Origin: Methanobacteriota archaeon
GTDB taxonomy: Archaea; Thermoplasmatota; Thermoplasmata; UBA10834
DNA: 41,338 nucleotides
Reading direction: 5' to 3'
Assembly (NCBI GenBank): GCA_020347565.1
Contig: CP070732.1
Coordinates: 777,175 to 818,512, forward strand
Shown: piece after piece, positions 8,637 through 16,984 of the stretch
Layout of the letters: the number at the start of each line of letters is the position of its first letter
Position numbering within the stretch: position 1 is the first letter of the stretch
Notes under the pieces: model-generated
What the model was told of the DNA's origin: nothing
Database searches by the model: none
Seen by the model: the letters and a program-made list of their open reading frames with translations, nothing else
Translations under genes and position numbers: made by a program

Positions 8637-8947
8637 TCACTTCCTATGTCGTCCTATCACACTAGACGTTATTATGATTGTTGCGAAGAGGGATAGGCGG
8701 CGAGGGCCGTCAGCGAAGCCGCTTTGCAGAGAGCGTCCCGAGGGCAGATCGGATGACACTCCTCCCACCATTCCATCGGAGTTCATGTCCTCGTGTGCCG
8801 AGATCCCTTTGGGCATTGCGCTCACGATGAGTGCTGGCTGAAGCCCAGCCGTGTCCCTGGAGGCAAGAGGTGTATCGGAAAAACCGATGGAAATGGGTTT
8901 CTGGAAAGGGTTTCATCGAACGTCCGCGGACGTGCGCTGCGAAAGCT
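8637..8947. other. 311-base intergenic region with promoter-like and hairpin sequence
   Basis: It lies between the C11 protease stop and the aminotransferase start, both on the minus strand. The minus strand has CATAATAAC at about 8666-8675, a weak TATA candidate for the aminotransferase gene, and a small inverted repeat at 8874-8888. Open frames here lack family resemblance and I reject them as genes. Confidence 0.4.
8874..8888 (-). terminator. Small inverted repeat downstream of the C11 protease gene
   Basis: ATCGG-AAAAA-CCGAT is a perfect 5-bp inverted repeat. On the minus strand its loop is TTTTT, about 60 bases after the protease stop codon, so it could act as a T-rich archaeal terminator. 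The stem is short and the call is tentative. Confidence 0.3.
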
Positions 8948-10162
8948 TCACTCCTGTCCCCAGGTCCGACCGCTCCAGTTCGAGAACATCAGGACGAACT
9001 CGTACCAGCTGGTGTCCTGTCCGAACGGGATTTCCTCGTAGGTCTCCTTGATGTGGTGCATTCCATCGTTGCTTGAAGGCAGATAGATGGCCAGACCATA
9101 GGAGTCCTGGTTGAGCTTGCTGTTCACCATCGCAAACACGCCGCCCTCGACAGCTTCTATGACATCCTCTGCGGCTGCCTTGAGAGCTGGGCTGTCTATG
9201 GCGTCATCAGCGACCAGGTTCATGGCGAAGTCCTTGAGGTCCACGTTGTACGGATAGTAGTACTTCTGCGCGTTCAGCACGTCCTTCTGGATGTAGTTCA
9301 TGTACTCGCGCAACGAGACGAGCAGCTCGGCGCCCAAGTCGTCTACCGCATCGAATACATCGTCCATGTACTCCATGTCAAAGGCACTGATCGTCCAGTC
9401 GACCCATCCCGGCAGCGCGTTGTAGTAAGCGCCGTAGTCCTCGACTATGACCTCGCACAATCCCATACCGTCCATGGTTGGTTCGGCGACAAGATCCTCC
9501 GCGATCGCGTCATACGGGAATCCCGCGCCTGGGACCGTCTCCTCGCTGAACACGATGTACTCAGCGCAGTCCCTCACCTGATATGCTACCTCGGGCATCG
9601 CCATGAGGCAAAGGTCGAACCCGACTACGTCGAGGACGATTCCCGTCTGTGCCTTGGCGTCGACAAGCGCGTCCCGGAGTTCCAACATCGAGATGAACTC
9701 GCTCTCTCCGGTTTCCTCGGAAGTTGTGTCATCCCAACACAGTCCGCGCCATCCGCCGCCGTGGTCCCAGAGGATCAAGGCGTAGTTCTCTGCCGGGTAG
9801 TCGTTGCATCCATTCACGACGAACTGCTCGAGGACCTCAGGGTCCGCCATGTCGACCTCGGCCGGGTAGCCGTATGCCTCACCAACAGATTCTGAGCTGC
9901 CCTCGTTCACATATAGCAAGTCCGCGACTCCGCTGTAGGTGTCCATGAGCACCAGGAAGTTCACGTCCTGGTCGGAGCCCACGGTCTCCAGCCATTCGAG
10001 GTTCAATACGCCGAACTCTTCCAGATTGTTGTCCGCGTCCAAGTAGACCATGAAAGTCCACTGGGCCCCGCTGTTTCCGGCAGACATCGCGGCTGGAACG
10101 GCCATCACCGCCAGCATTACCACGGCTGCCAGCGCACCAGATACTTTAACATGCCTATTCAT
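8948..10162 (-). CDS. Secreted clostripain-family (C11) cysteine peptidase
   Basis: A 404-residue protein with a signal peptide (residues about 8-28, ending PAAMSAG). The C11 core follows: WTFMVYLDADNNLE at about 35-48 (the family's first strand), ALILWDHGGGWRG with catalytic His134, and DVVGFDLCLMAMPEVAYQV with catalytic Cys185, then the FSEETVPGAGFPY motif. C11 enzymes cut mainly after Arg or Lys and work outside the cell. It has no second membrane anchor, so it is probably released or loosely bound. Together with the peptide importer and aminotransferase it fits degradation of external protein. GGGGGAGAG precedes the ATG, and it is transcribed from its own TATA box. Confidence 0.92.
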   Translation of the reverse strand: MNRHVKVSGALAAVVMLAVMAVPAAMSAGNSGAQWTFMVYLDADNNLEEFGVLNLEWLETVGSDQDVNFLVLMDTYSGVADLLYVNEGSSESVGEAYGYPAEVDMADPEVLEQFVVNGCNDYPAENYALILWDHGGGWRGLCWDDTTSEETGESEFISMLELRDALVDAKAQTGIVLDVVGFDLCLMAMPEVAYQVRDCAEYIVFSEETVPGAGFPYDAIAEDLVAEPTMDGMGLCEVIVEDYGAYYNALPGWVDWTISAFDMEYMDDVFDAVDDLGAELLVSLREYMNYIQKDVLNAQKYYYPYNVDLKDFAMNLVADDAIDSPALKAAAEDVIEAVEGGVFAMVNSKLNQDSYGLAIYLPSSNDGMHHIKETYEEIPFGQDTSWYEFVLMFSNWSGRTWGQE

Positions 10163-10242
10163 CAGTCTCTCCCCCTTGTCACTGTGCAGATGAAGCGGTT
10201 TCCCGCTCCTCGCGTTCCCTGCGCTATCGTCTGACCACTCTC

Positions 10243-10254
10243 ATGCTATATAAC
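10243..10254 (-). promoter_or_regulatory. TATA box of the C11 peptidase gene
   Basis: The minus strand reads GTTATATAGCAT about 85 bases upstream of the ATG at 10162, nearly the same box as that of the peptide-binding protein gene (GCTATATAGC). Shared control of the protease and the transporter is possible but not shown. Confidence 0.55.
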
Positions 10255-10329
10255 TCCTTCATTCGAGACGGGCCCCCTTTCCAGGAAAGCACCGCGTCTG
10301 CTGGCCCATGCCGTGGGGGTCTCGTCCAT

Positions 10330-13300
10330 TCAGCGAGCCGTTCCCTCGCCAAGCTCGTCGCCGGGTCGACCGCCTGTGAGAGAGCCGTCCGGACGCCCGC
10401 ATCTGTTCCGGACGCGCCTTCGTAGGATGAATGCCGTGAACATGGCAAGCGTGGTGAGCACGGGCACGATCACATCGTCGAACTCAGGTATGACATCGAA
10501 GAACACCTCGATGGTCCCTGTAGTGTTCTGGGTCCATAGCCAACACACCTTCGACTCGCCGTCAACGCTGTAGATCGAGGTCAAGTAGTGTTTCACGCAG
10601 GAGCTCTGGGCGCCGAACGAGATGCTGGTCCAGCTTCCGCCGTCGGACTTCGTCTTTCCCATTACGGTACTGGGGACGCTGCTGGTGTCCGTCCTCATCC
10701 AGAAGGCGTAGAGATCCCCGGTAGCGGAGTCGACGCTGATCGTCGGGTACTTGTTACCCACGTTGCTCGGTTTGGAGGAATCGAGGTCGATGCTTGTCGC
10801 CCATGTCGTCGCCCCTGTCTGGTTGTGCGTGTACCAGACAGCAGGTTTCGAATAGCCTCCCTCCTCGGACATGTCCCCATATACGACGTGTACGACCTGG
10901 CTGTCGCCGACGACCGCGGACGGTGGCGAGTTGAAGGTGTTCTCGTCCTGACTCCCTGATTCGGAGTATATCGTCTGTTCGCTGCTCTCCCACGTGCCGC
11001 TCGTCCGCTTCTTGCTGAAGACCTTCCCGTCATAGGCGAATATCGCCCACATGTCGCTCCCCGTCCCGGCTGGTACGATGGAGCCGCAGATGTCGCTGTC
11101 CTGAGTCTGAGCGCTTGGCAGCAGATCGCCCCTGGAGGTCCATGCGGTTATATCATTGATGGAGTCGCTCTGCCACGATCCAAGCTGGTACTTGACCTGG
11201 GGGCTCGTCCTTGTGAGGTCGGTGCACAATATCCAGAGATAGCCGTTCGCGTCCCTGGATATGTAGGAGTTCTTCTCCGAGGTCGCTTCGGTGGACACGG
11301 TGGGCGCCGAGTCGCTCGCAGCCCATGAGATGGTGCTCGTACTCGAGCTGACGGAGCCCTTCTGGACATAGATGTATCTGGTTGCGCTTGCCGAGTCCCC
11401 TACCGCATAGACCACGCTATTCGTCGAGTCGTGCCAAACTGAGACCTCCCTCACACCAGAGGTCTTGAAGACGCTGCCCCTGCTCGTCCAAGTCGCTCCA
11501 CCGTCGTCGCTGTACTCACATACGGTGTCGCTGCCGTCGAAGTAGAAGCTCCAGAAGTTCTCACCGTCGTATAGCAGCTTCCTCTGGTAGGAGAGCGAAG
11601 TGGCGTATTGCGAAGTGCCGGACGAATCGACGACCCAAGTCCTCGGCCATATGAAGGTCGTCTGATTGCTGGCGTAGTCCGCCTCTCCTCGCCAATCCGT
11701 TGCCTCCACGAGGAAGTCGAAGCTGTCCGTGCCCCCGATCGCGTCCGCGAGCACCCCGATCTCAACTCTGCTCTCGTCTTTCGCGGCATCCAATTGCATG
11801 GGGATGAGCGCCCAGGCTCCTGCGATATACAGATATGATTGAACAGATGTGATCTTGCAGCAGAGGCCGCAGACTTCGATCATGTGGTCGGCGCCGATAG
11901 TCAGAGGTCCGACAGAAATCAGCATGCCAGACGCACTCGACCGATCGGAGTCTATGTAGATTCTGATGATGTCTTCGCCTGTGCGTCTTGCGGGCACCGT
12001 CGTCGCCCCTCCGGGGCTTATGTACGAAGTACATGTCTTCGGAACGTATGCGCCCGCGCACAGATAGCCGTTGACGCCGACGAAGAAGTACGAGCGTTCG
12101 TCCGTGATGTTCGTTCCGACCTGGTCTATGTCGATGTTCAGGTTCTCGAGCGTCGTCCCATCCATGTCGTCCGTTGTCCTGCCTTCCCAGTCCGCGAAGG
12201 CTCCGTCTATCGTGACGCTTCCCGGAGGAGCATAGGCGTAAGCGCTCACAGGGCATCCGACGACGCGAGTGTATCTGAACGTTGAGGATATCTTCTCCTG
12301 GCTAATCGCGACCGACACGAACTGCCCGTCCACTAGCGCAGAGGAGTCCACGCGCAGATCTACGACATGCTCCTCCCCCACCTCGATCGCGAACGACCCG
12401 ATGGGCTCGAACGATGGCAAGCCCGAGAGAGTCGGTGTTACGCTCTCGACAGACCCTCCCACTCCCTGGCACGTGAACCGTAGCCTCGCATAGCTCGTGC
12501 TCGTCCCTCTCTGCAGGATGCCGTCTGACGATATCCCGGGAGCGGCCTGCTGCTCGACGATGAGCAGCCCGCCATCCATTGCGACAGGATGACTGATGCA
12601 GGTAACACCCCGCTGGGTCTGTGCCGTCAGGATGAACTTGGCGGACTCATTCAGACAGGCGGGGAGCCTCGCCATCGCCTCCAGCTGACTCTGCGCCACT
12701 GAACTCTTCACGTATCTCGCGTTCGACCACTGGCTCCAGTTGAGTCTGTCATCGTCTGAGCAGAATTCAAGCAGTAGGGACGAGCGAATAGATTCGTTCC
12801 AGCCGAAGATCTCCATCATGAAGTCCGCTCCAAAGCCTCCTACCATGTATCCCGTAGCGTCCGAGTCATCACTGTCCATGAACAGGACGAATCTCTCGGC
12901 TTCGGAGCTGGTCATCAGGCTCTCCTCCGCCCGGATGTATAGGAAGACCGTCTCGCCGTACGAGTCTACCGACCATTCTATCGTCTGGCCAACTTGGTCC
13001 GCAGATGCTGCTGTGGCCGTGAATGTTGTTCGGATATCCCAATCGCTGAAATCTCCGTCGATTGCGTGGGGCATTTCTTCTCCGATGGTCACCAGGTGGA
13101 GGACCGTCGGAGCGGTGACTACGATGGCCACGAGGACTGCTATGAACTGCCATCTGGCATAGAACGGAAGCCGCTCCTTTGCCGTGAGCGGATAATGCCT
13201 CCTGCCGGCCGAGCCGTTCAGGATGCCCATTCCGTTGACGAGGTCTCTGCCGTTGATGATGCCCTTTCCGTTCACGAGATGAGCGCCGTTGATCTGGCCT

Positions 13301-14052
13301 CTGCCATTGATCAGACTCTTGCCGTTGATCATCCCAGTGCCGTTGGTGACGCTGGCTCCGTTCGAGAGGCCCCTGGCCCTCTCGGCCCCTGCCTCGCGCG
13401 CGACGGTCATGAGCCCTTCGTGATCCTTGATGACCTTTGGCTTCGGCACCACATGGAGCTTCTTGATGGCTCTCGCAGGCATGGGCTTGAGCGCTTCGAG
13501 GAGCGGCTCTTCCTCGAGCTCGAAGTCCGCGCCACAGGATGGACACGTTGACACGACAAGGTCGACGAACTCCCCGCAGATGGGGCAATACGCCTGCTCC
13601 TCGGGCTCCAACAATCCGTCCGCTGCCTCGATCTCGAAGATGGCCCCGCAGTCAGGGCATTCCTGGTCCGAGAGGCTCACCGCCCTGCCGCATACAGGAC
13701 AGACCGCCTCCTCTGTGTCCTCGCCGCCCCCCACCTCGGGAGCCGGCTCCTCCAGGGGCGCCTCCTCGCCTTCGGGCTCCATCTCTTCTCTGAGGATGTC
13801 GATCTCCTGCGCGATTCTATCGAGCGCTTTCTCCAAGAGACGTTCTTCGGCCCTCTCAACGAAATCGTGGTAATTCACCTGGCAGGAAGGACAGCGTTCG
13901 GAGTCTGGCGACACGAGGGTGCCGCAGAAAGGGCACTCCAACTTGACGTCGTGACTGAACGGCTTCCCGCATCTAGGGCAGGCTCTCTCCAGTCCTGAAA
14001 CCCTCAGACTGCAGCCTGGGCATGAGAAGATCTTTGCTCTGCTTGGGGTCAT
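10330..14052 (-). CDS. Giant membrane protein: zinc ribbons, N-G repeat, membrane helix, extracellular CBM9-like and beta-propeller domains
   Basis: A 1240-residue protein. Residues 1-180 hold four paired CxxC zinc ribbons (CPGC/CPRC, CPFC/CPSC, CPVC/CPDC, CPIC/CPSC) with an acidic coiled stretch between the second and third. Residues 230-280 are nine hexapeptide N-G repeats. A membrane helix follows at 302-320. The rest should be outside: two CBM9/DOMON-like modules beginning IDGDFSDWD (331) and IDGAFADWEG (615), then about 350 residues resembling a BNR/sialidase propeller, with an Asp-box YSDDGGATWTS near 847-857. The end is VIPEFDDVIVPVLTTLAMF plus an Arg cluster, which resembles archaeal PEF-type C-terminal anchors. 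Zinc ribbons inside and sugar- or protein-binding modules outside suggest signalling or scaffolding across the membrane; the function is unknown. GGGAGAGG precedes the ATG. Confidence 0.9.
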   Translation of the reverse strand: MTPSRAKIFSCPGCSLRVSGLERACPRCGKPFSHDVKLECPFCGTLVSPDSERCPSCQVNYHDFVERAEERLLEKALDRIAQEIDILREEMEPEGEEAPLEEPAPEVGGGEDTEEAVCPVCGRAVSLSDQECPDCGAIFEIEAADGLLEPEEQAYCPICGEFVDLVVSTCPSCGADFELEEEPLLEALKPMPARAIKKLHVVPKPKVIKDHEGLMTVAREAGAERARGLSNGASVTNGTGMINGKSLINGRGQINGAHLVNGKGIINGRDLVNGMGILNGSAGRRHYPLTAKERLPFYARWQFIAVLVAIVVTAPTVLHLVTIGEEMPHAIDGDFSDWDIRTTFTATAASADQVGQTIEWSVDSYGETVFLYIRAEESLMTSSEAERFVLFMDSDDSDATGYMVGGFGADFMMEIFGWNESIRSSLLLEFCSDDDRLNWSQWSNARYVKSSVAQSQLEAMARLPACLNESAKFILTAQTQRGVTCISHPVAMDGGLLIVEQQAAPGISSDGILQRGTSTSYARLRFTCQGVGGSVESVTPTLSGLPSFEPIGSFAIEVGEEHVVDLRVDSSALVDGQFVSVAISQEKISSTFRYTRVVGCPVSAYAYAPPGSVTIDGAFADWEGRTTDDMDGTTLENLNIDIDQVGTNITDERSYFFVGVNGYLCAGAYVPKTCTSYISPGGATTVPARRTGEDIIRIYIDSDRSSASGMLISVGPLTIGADHMIEVCGLCCKITSVQSYLYIAGAWALIPMQLDAAKDESRVEIGVLADAIGGTDSFDFLVEATDWRGEADYASNQTTFIWPRTWVVDSSGTSQYATSLSYQRKLLYDGENFWSFYFDGSDTVCEYSDDGGATWTSRGSVFKTSGVREVSVWHDSTNSVVYAVGDSASATRYIYVQKGSVSSSTSTISWAASDSAPTVSTEATSEKNSYISRDANGYLWILCTDLTRTSPQVKYQLGSWQSDSINDITAWTSRGDLLPSAQTQDSDICGSIVPAGTGSDMWAIFAYDGKVFSKKRTSGTWESSEQTIYSESGSQDENTFNSPPSAVVGDSQVVHVVYGDMSEEGGYSKPAVWYTHNQTGATTWATSIDLDSSKPSNVGNKYPTISVDSATGDLYAFWMRTDTSSVPSTVMGKTKSDGGSWTSISFGAQSSCVKHYLTSIYSVDGESKVCWLWTQNTTGTIEVFFDVIPEFDDVIVPVLTTLAMFTAFILRRRVRNRCGRPDGSLTGGRPGDELGEGTAR
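13213..13365 (-). repeat. 18-bp-period coding repeat, nine N-G hexapeptides
   Basis: Residues 230-280 of the 1240-residue protein repeat every six residues with an invariant Asn-Gly: SNGASV, TNGTGM, INGKSL, INGRGQ, INGAHL, VNGKGI, INGRDL, VNGMGI, LNGSAG. A hydrophobic residue precedes each Asn. It sits between the zinc ribbons and the membrane helix. Confidence 0.85.
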
Positions 14053-14133
14053 CCTCTCCCAGTTCCCAGCGCTCGGCGTTAGCTCAAGCTCACGCTGCTT
14101 GTCAGTCCCTGCGAGCGCATCCCTCCTGTCTAG

Positions 14134-14155
14134 TAGTATAAACGATGTTATATTA
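14134..14155 (-). promoter_or_regulatory. TATA-like boxes of the 1240-residue protein gene
   Basis: The minus strand has AATATAACAT and, just downstream, GTTTATACTA, 80-100 bases before the ATG at 14052. This A+T-rich island stands out. Either box could bind TBP. Confidence 0.45.
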
Positions 14156-14276
14156 CTAAACCTCTCCGATATGGTTCCTCAGTGTTGGCACCGAGAGTGC
14201 GATCACGTGCGGTGAGCACGCCCCGCGCGCTCCTCGTATAGAAAGCTCAATAGGACGTCACGCCACTCACTGTTCG

Positions 14277-14570
14277 ATGGCGCGCTCGAGCTGCGACCTC
14301 GAAGCCGTTGGAGGTGAGCAGAAACAGAACGAAAGGAGAAGGCGCGCTCGGATCGTCTGCTGTATTGCCGTCGCCGTGGCTGTGATCGACTTGTATCTGT
14401 ACCTATGGCTCATACCTTGGGTCGACAGTCAGGAGTGGGCGAGGACGGACTACGGCAGCGTGGGATATGCATTGTTTTTCATCATGGTATCATTCACCTT
14501 CGTGACCTTCGTGGCTTCTGTGGCTTTCTTCTTCTCGGGCTCTTCCTACCCTGCAGACAAGTGGCAGTGA
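14277..14570 (+). CDS. Small two-helix membrane protein of unknown function
   Basis: A 97-residue protein. A basic cytoplasmic N-terminus (residues 1-26, ending in an Arg cluster) is followed by a membrane helix at about 27-47, a short loop with two acidic residues, and a second helix at about 63-88. I recognise no family. A possible TATA box (CGTATAGAAA, 14235-14244) would give a leader of about 12 bases, which fits the lack of a Shine-Dalgarno site. It converges with the methyltransferase-like gene 25 bases downstream. The regular amphipathic and hydrophobic pattern argues for a real gene. Confidence 0.55.
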   Translation: MARSSCDLEAVGGEQKQNERRRRARIVCCIAVAVAVIDLYLYLWLIPWVDSQEWARTDYGSVGYALFFIMVSFTFVTFVASVAFFFSGSSYPADKWQ

Positions 14571-14595
14571 TATCAGCTCTGCGGCGGCCGAGCCA

Positions 14596-15105
14596 TCATC
14601 TGTCCGGTGGTCTCCTCAGGAAGCGAATCGCACCCGACGCGAAGTTGACCCCTGGCACCTCCCGCATGTAACGAGAGTAATCCCCGCCGAACGTATCGGC
14701 CAGCCTTCGCTCCTCTGACCGTATGAGAAGGTAACAGCTGCACACGCCTACGACCGTACTGAGAGTAACGGCCCAGTGCTGGCCGAAGCAGATGTGCGAC
14801 AAGAACATCACCATCCCCCCGACATACATCGGATGCCGGACGATGGCGTATATGCCGTTTCTGTTGAGGCTTGTTGTTCCATGCGTGCGAAGACTGAGGA
14901 TCGAGAGCGTTACAGGTGAGGCGCCCAAGAACAGCAGCATCCATCCCAGGATGGCCAACTCCTCCATGACCGGGTTGGTGTCCAGAATCACGTTGCTGAG
15001 CAGTAGAAAGTTCACGAAGAAGACAAACGCGACGGTGCTCATTAGGATGTTGTCCTTGGTCTCACTCTTCACGCGAATCGCCCCTGCCGAGCGCTTATTG
15101 ATCAT
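14596..15105 (-). CDS. Isoprenylcysteine carboxyl methyltransferase / phospholipid methyltransferase-like membrane protein
   Basis: A 169-residue integral membrane protein with about four hydrophobic segments. The C-terminal half has the ICMT/PEMT signature: GIYAIVRHPMYVGGMVMF (the conserved RHPxY) and EERRLADTFGGDYSRYMREV (the conserved E-E and Y-x-x-Y cluster). Such enzymes move a methyl group from S-adenosylmethionine to prenylcysteines or lipids in the membrane. Many archaeal members have no known substrate. I use ATG 15105; a TTG two codons upstream is possible and neither has a clear ribosome-binding site. Confidence 0.8.
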   Translation of the reverse strand: MINKRSAGAIRVKSETKDNILMSTVAFVFFVNFLLLSNVILDTNPVMEELAILGWMLLFLGASPVTLSILSLRTHGTTSLNRNGIYAIVRHPMYVGGMVMFLSHICFGQHWAVTLSTVVGVCSCYLLIRSEERRLADTFGGDYSRYMREVPGVNFASGAIRFLRRPPDR

Positions 15106-15295
15106 GGCCAATACGTTATGAACTCTTGGACTCTCCTCTCATCCTCATCGTGCCCAAGCTCTGGCGGCCGGGGCCGTCTGCAATCCTCGCAGAAATCGAG
15201 AGAACTTCAGGGAAGAAGTGGTCGATACGAGGCCGCCATCTTCGATAATCCCCAGAAGTCGGTGGTACCAGGCCTCGTCGGGGGAGACGAGACGA

Positions 15296-15535
15296 TCATC
15301 GATACTTCGAGTACCTGTCGAGGAGCGCGCATATCTCGTCGGTCGCTTCTCGGGGGCAGTTACCGGCTTCTCTCTGCCCGTCAACATAGGACATCGCCGA
15401 GGCGATGGAGAGTCGAGAGCCCTTGGCTATCACCGTCGCGACGATGGAGGACGCCACCGCTTCGTTGACCTCATAATGGTCCATGATCTCTCTTATGCTG
15501 TACCTGAAGCTCGATATTCTGTTGAGATTCAGCAT
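15296..15535 (-). CDS. Small helical protein of unknown function
   Basis: A 79-residue, largely alpha-helical protein beginning MLNLNRISSFRYSIREIM. The frame extends further upstream, but that part is an Arg-rich run typical of out-of-gene reading. ATG 15535 has GGGTGG just upstream and a TATA box at 15591-15600. Segments such as YEVNEAVASSIVATVIAKGS look like packed helices. No motif or family is recognised. It is flanked by short intergenic regions and appears monocistronic. Confidence 0.6.
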   Translation of the reverse strand: MLNLNRISSFRYSIREIMDHYEVNEAVASSIVATVIAKGSRLSIASAMSYVDGQREAGNCPREATDEICALLDRYSKYR

Positions 15536-15590
15536 GGCCACCCGCTTTGTGTCGGCGGACCGTCGCGGCCTCCGCTGGTCGTACCTGCGT

Positions 15591-15600
15591 CCTTTATATC
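15591..15600 (-). promoter_or_regulatory. TATA box of the 79-residue protein gene
   Basis: The minus strand reads GATATAAAGG about 60 bases before ATG 15535, a strong match to the archaeal TATA consensus. Transcription would start near 15570 with a leader of about 35 bases holding the GGGTGG site. Confidence 0.6.
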
Positions 15601-15787
15601 TGCCTCGGCTCCTTGCCAATAAGCCCTCTCCGTACCTGCGCCTATATCCACACATGTACTTTAAATGTTGGCGAGATCGAGGGTATCTGGACTCGCGAAA
15701 TAGCGTACGCACAGAGGCGGGTTGACGAAGCCTACGGATCGGGCCGACTACTCCCGACAGACCGTCCGAGGCGGGTGCTGCGGCGTT

Positions 15788-16984
15788 TCATTCCTCCACC
15801 CGCCTCGTGATCTCCTCGTGTACGGGTATGTTCTTCTCCGGGAGCTTCGCGCAAAACTTCACCGGGTCCACGGCTTCGGGGGACTTCACTCCCTTGAGAC
15901 TTATGTCGCCGCTCGCGAACATGTCCACCGCCACAGCAACGGGCATCGCAGTCTGGAACGCGGTGGCATGGATACCCGAGAGCTTGTAAGCCTCCTCATG
16001 GGACATATAGGTCCATGTCTTGATGACAGTGTCCTGGTTCTCCATCCTTCCTGAGACTTCCGTCAGCACGCAACATGTGCCTTCCAGCTTGCCCGCAAGG
16101 TCGTCGGGCCGCGGCATTGTCGCTATAACCACTTCAATGGGGGCTACCTCCATTCCACGGATGTTCACGTGATCGAAGGACAGCAGTCCGAGCTTCTTGA
16201 GGAATTCGACGTACTCGATGAACTTCCCGTCCAGCGTAATCATGAAGTCGCATCGCTTGATCCTCTTGCCAATGAACCTGGGCACTAGCTCGCTCTCTTC
16301 GTGGTCGGTCATGTAGACCTTCATCGGTCCGACGGGGTCAGGGAACGAGTAGACTTCGCTCGTGCTGAGGGATGGCATGCGCTTCCACTTCCCGTTCTCG
16401 TAGTACAGCGGATCCCTGATGCATTCCTCGATCATGGCATCTGGTGAGAAGTACGTCGCGAACTCGTAACCCTCCAGATGGCTGGTGTCTGCGTCTCGGA
16501 CCTTGACGTAGTCCACTGATTCCATCCTGTCGGCTGCCCGCTTGGCGAAGAGGTTCGACGCGCCTGGGTCGATTCCCATCGAACAGAGCGCGAAGATTCC
16601 AGCGTCCTTGAACTTCTTGTCATACTTCTCCTGGTCCTCGAACATGGGATGGCCGAATTCCTGGTCCCCTGACGCCATGTCCAGGTAGTTGGCCCCTCCC
16701 TTGAGGCAGCCTTCCATGATCTTCAGGTTCAACGCCGGTACCGTGCCGTTTACCACCATGTCCGCCTTCTCCGCTACCTGCGCGACCTGACTTGGGTCGG
16801 ACGCATCGACCTTCAGTATCTCTATCTTGTCGCTCTTGCTCCTCCTCTTCACAGATTGAGGGCCCTTAAGATTCACATCCGCCAGTATCAGGTGCTGGAT
16901 ACGGTCGTTCTTGACCAGATCCTGCGCTATGCACTGCCCTACTCCTCCGCATCCGATTATTGCCGCATCCATCTCATTCGCCAT
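15788..16984 (-). CDS. Saccharopine dehydrogenase-family oxidoreductase
   Basis: A 398-residue protein. The N-terminal Rossmann fold starts DAAIIGCGGVGQCIAQDL (GxGxxG at about residues 11-16), with an acidic residue at the end of the second strand (LILADVN), suggesting NAD(H). Downstream segments MVVNGTVPALNLKIMEGCL, GGANYLDMASGD and CSMGIDPGASNLFAKRAAD match the saccharopine dehydrogenase/carboxynorspermidine family. Members act in lysine, polyamine or other amino-acid metabolism by oxidising or reducing a secondary amine. No lysine or polyamine gene is adjacent, so the substrate is open. GGGAAATC lies before the ATG; a second in-frame ATG follows four codons later. Confidence 0.85.
   Translation of the reverse strand: MANEMDAAIIGCGGVGQCIAQDLVKNDRIQHLILADVNLKGPQSVKRRSKSDKIEILKVDASDPSQVAQVAEKADMVVNGTVPALNLKIMEGCLKGGANYLDMASGDQEFGHPMFEDQEKYDKKFKDAGIFALCSMGIDPGASNLFAKRAADRMESVDYVKVRDADTSHLEGYEFATYFSPDAMIEECIRDPLYYENGKWKRMPSLSTSEVYSFPDPVGPMKVYMTDHEESELVPRFIGKRIKRCDFMITLDGKFIEYVEFLKKLGLLSFDHVNIRGMEVAPIEVVIATMPRPDDLAGKLEGTCCVLTEVSGRMENQDTVIKTWTYMSHEEAYKLSGIHATAFQTAMPVAVAVDMFASGDISLKGVKSPEAVDPVKFCAKLPEKNIPVHEEITRRVEE

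Noticed and set aside
8637..8916. Minus-strand frames of 62-68 codons between the protease and aminotransferase genes.
   Set aside because: No ribosome site, no promoter and no recognisable folding pattern; the region looks like an untranslated leader and terminator.
13213..13365. 18-bp tandem pattern considered as a CRISPR-like or iteron array.
   Set aside because: Period and bases follow codon repeats within a gene; there are no spacers and no conserved non-coding repeat.
13210..13590. Long frames opposite the N-G repeat and zinc ribbons that look protein-like (Arg/His-rich).
   Set aside because: They are shadows of the strongly coding minus frame and lack starts, ribosome sites and family resemblance.
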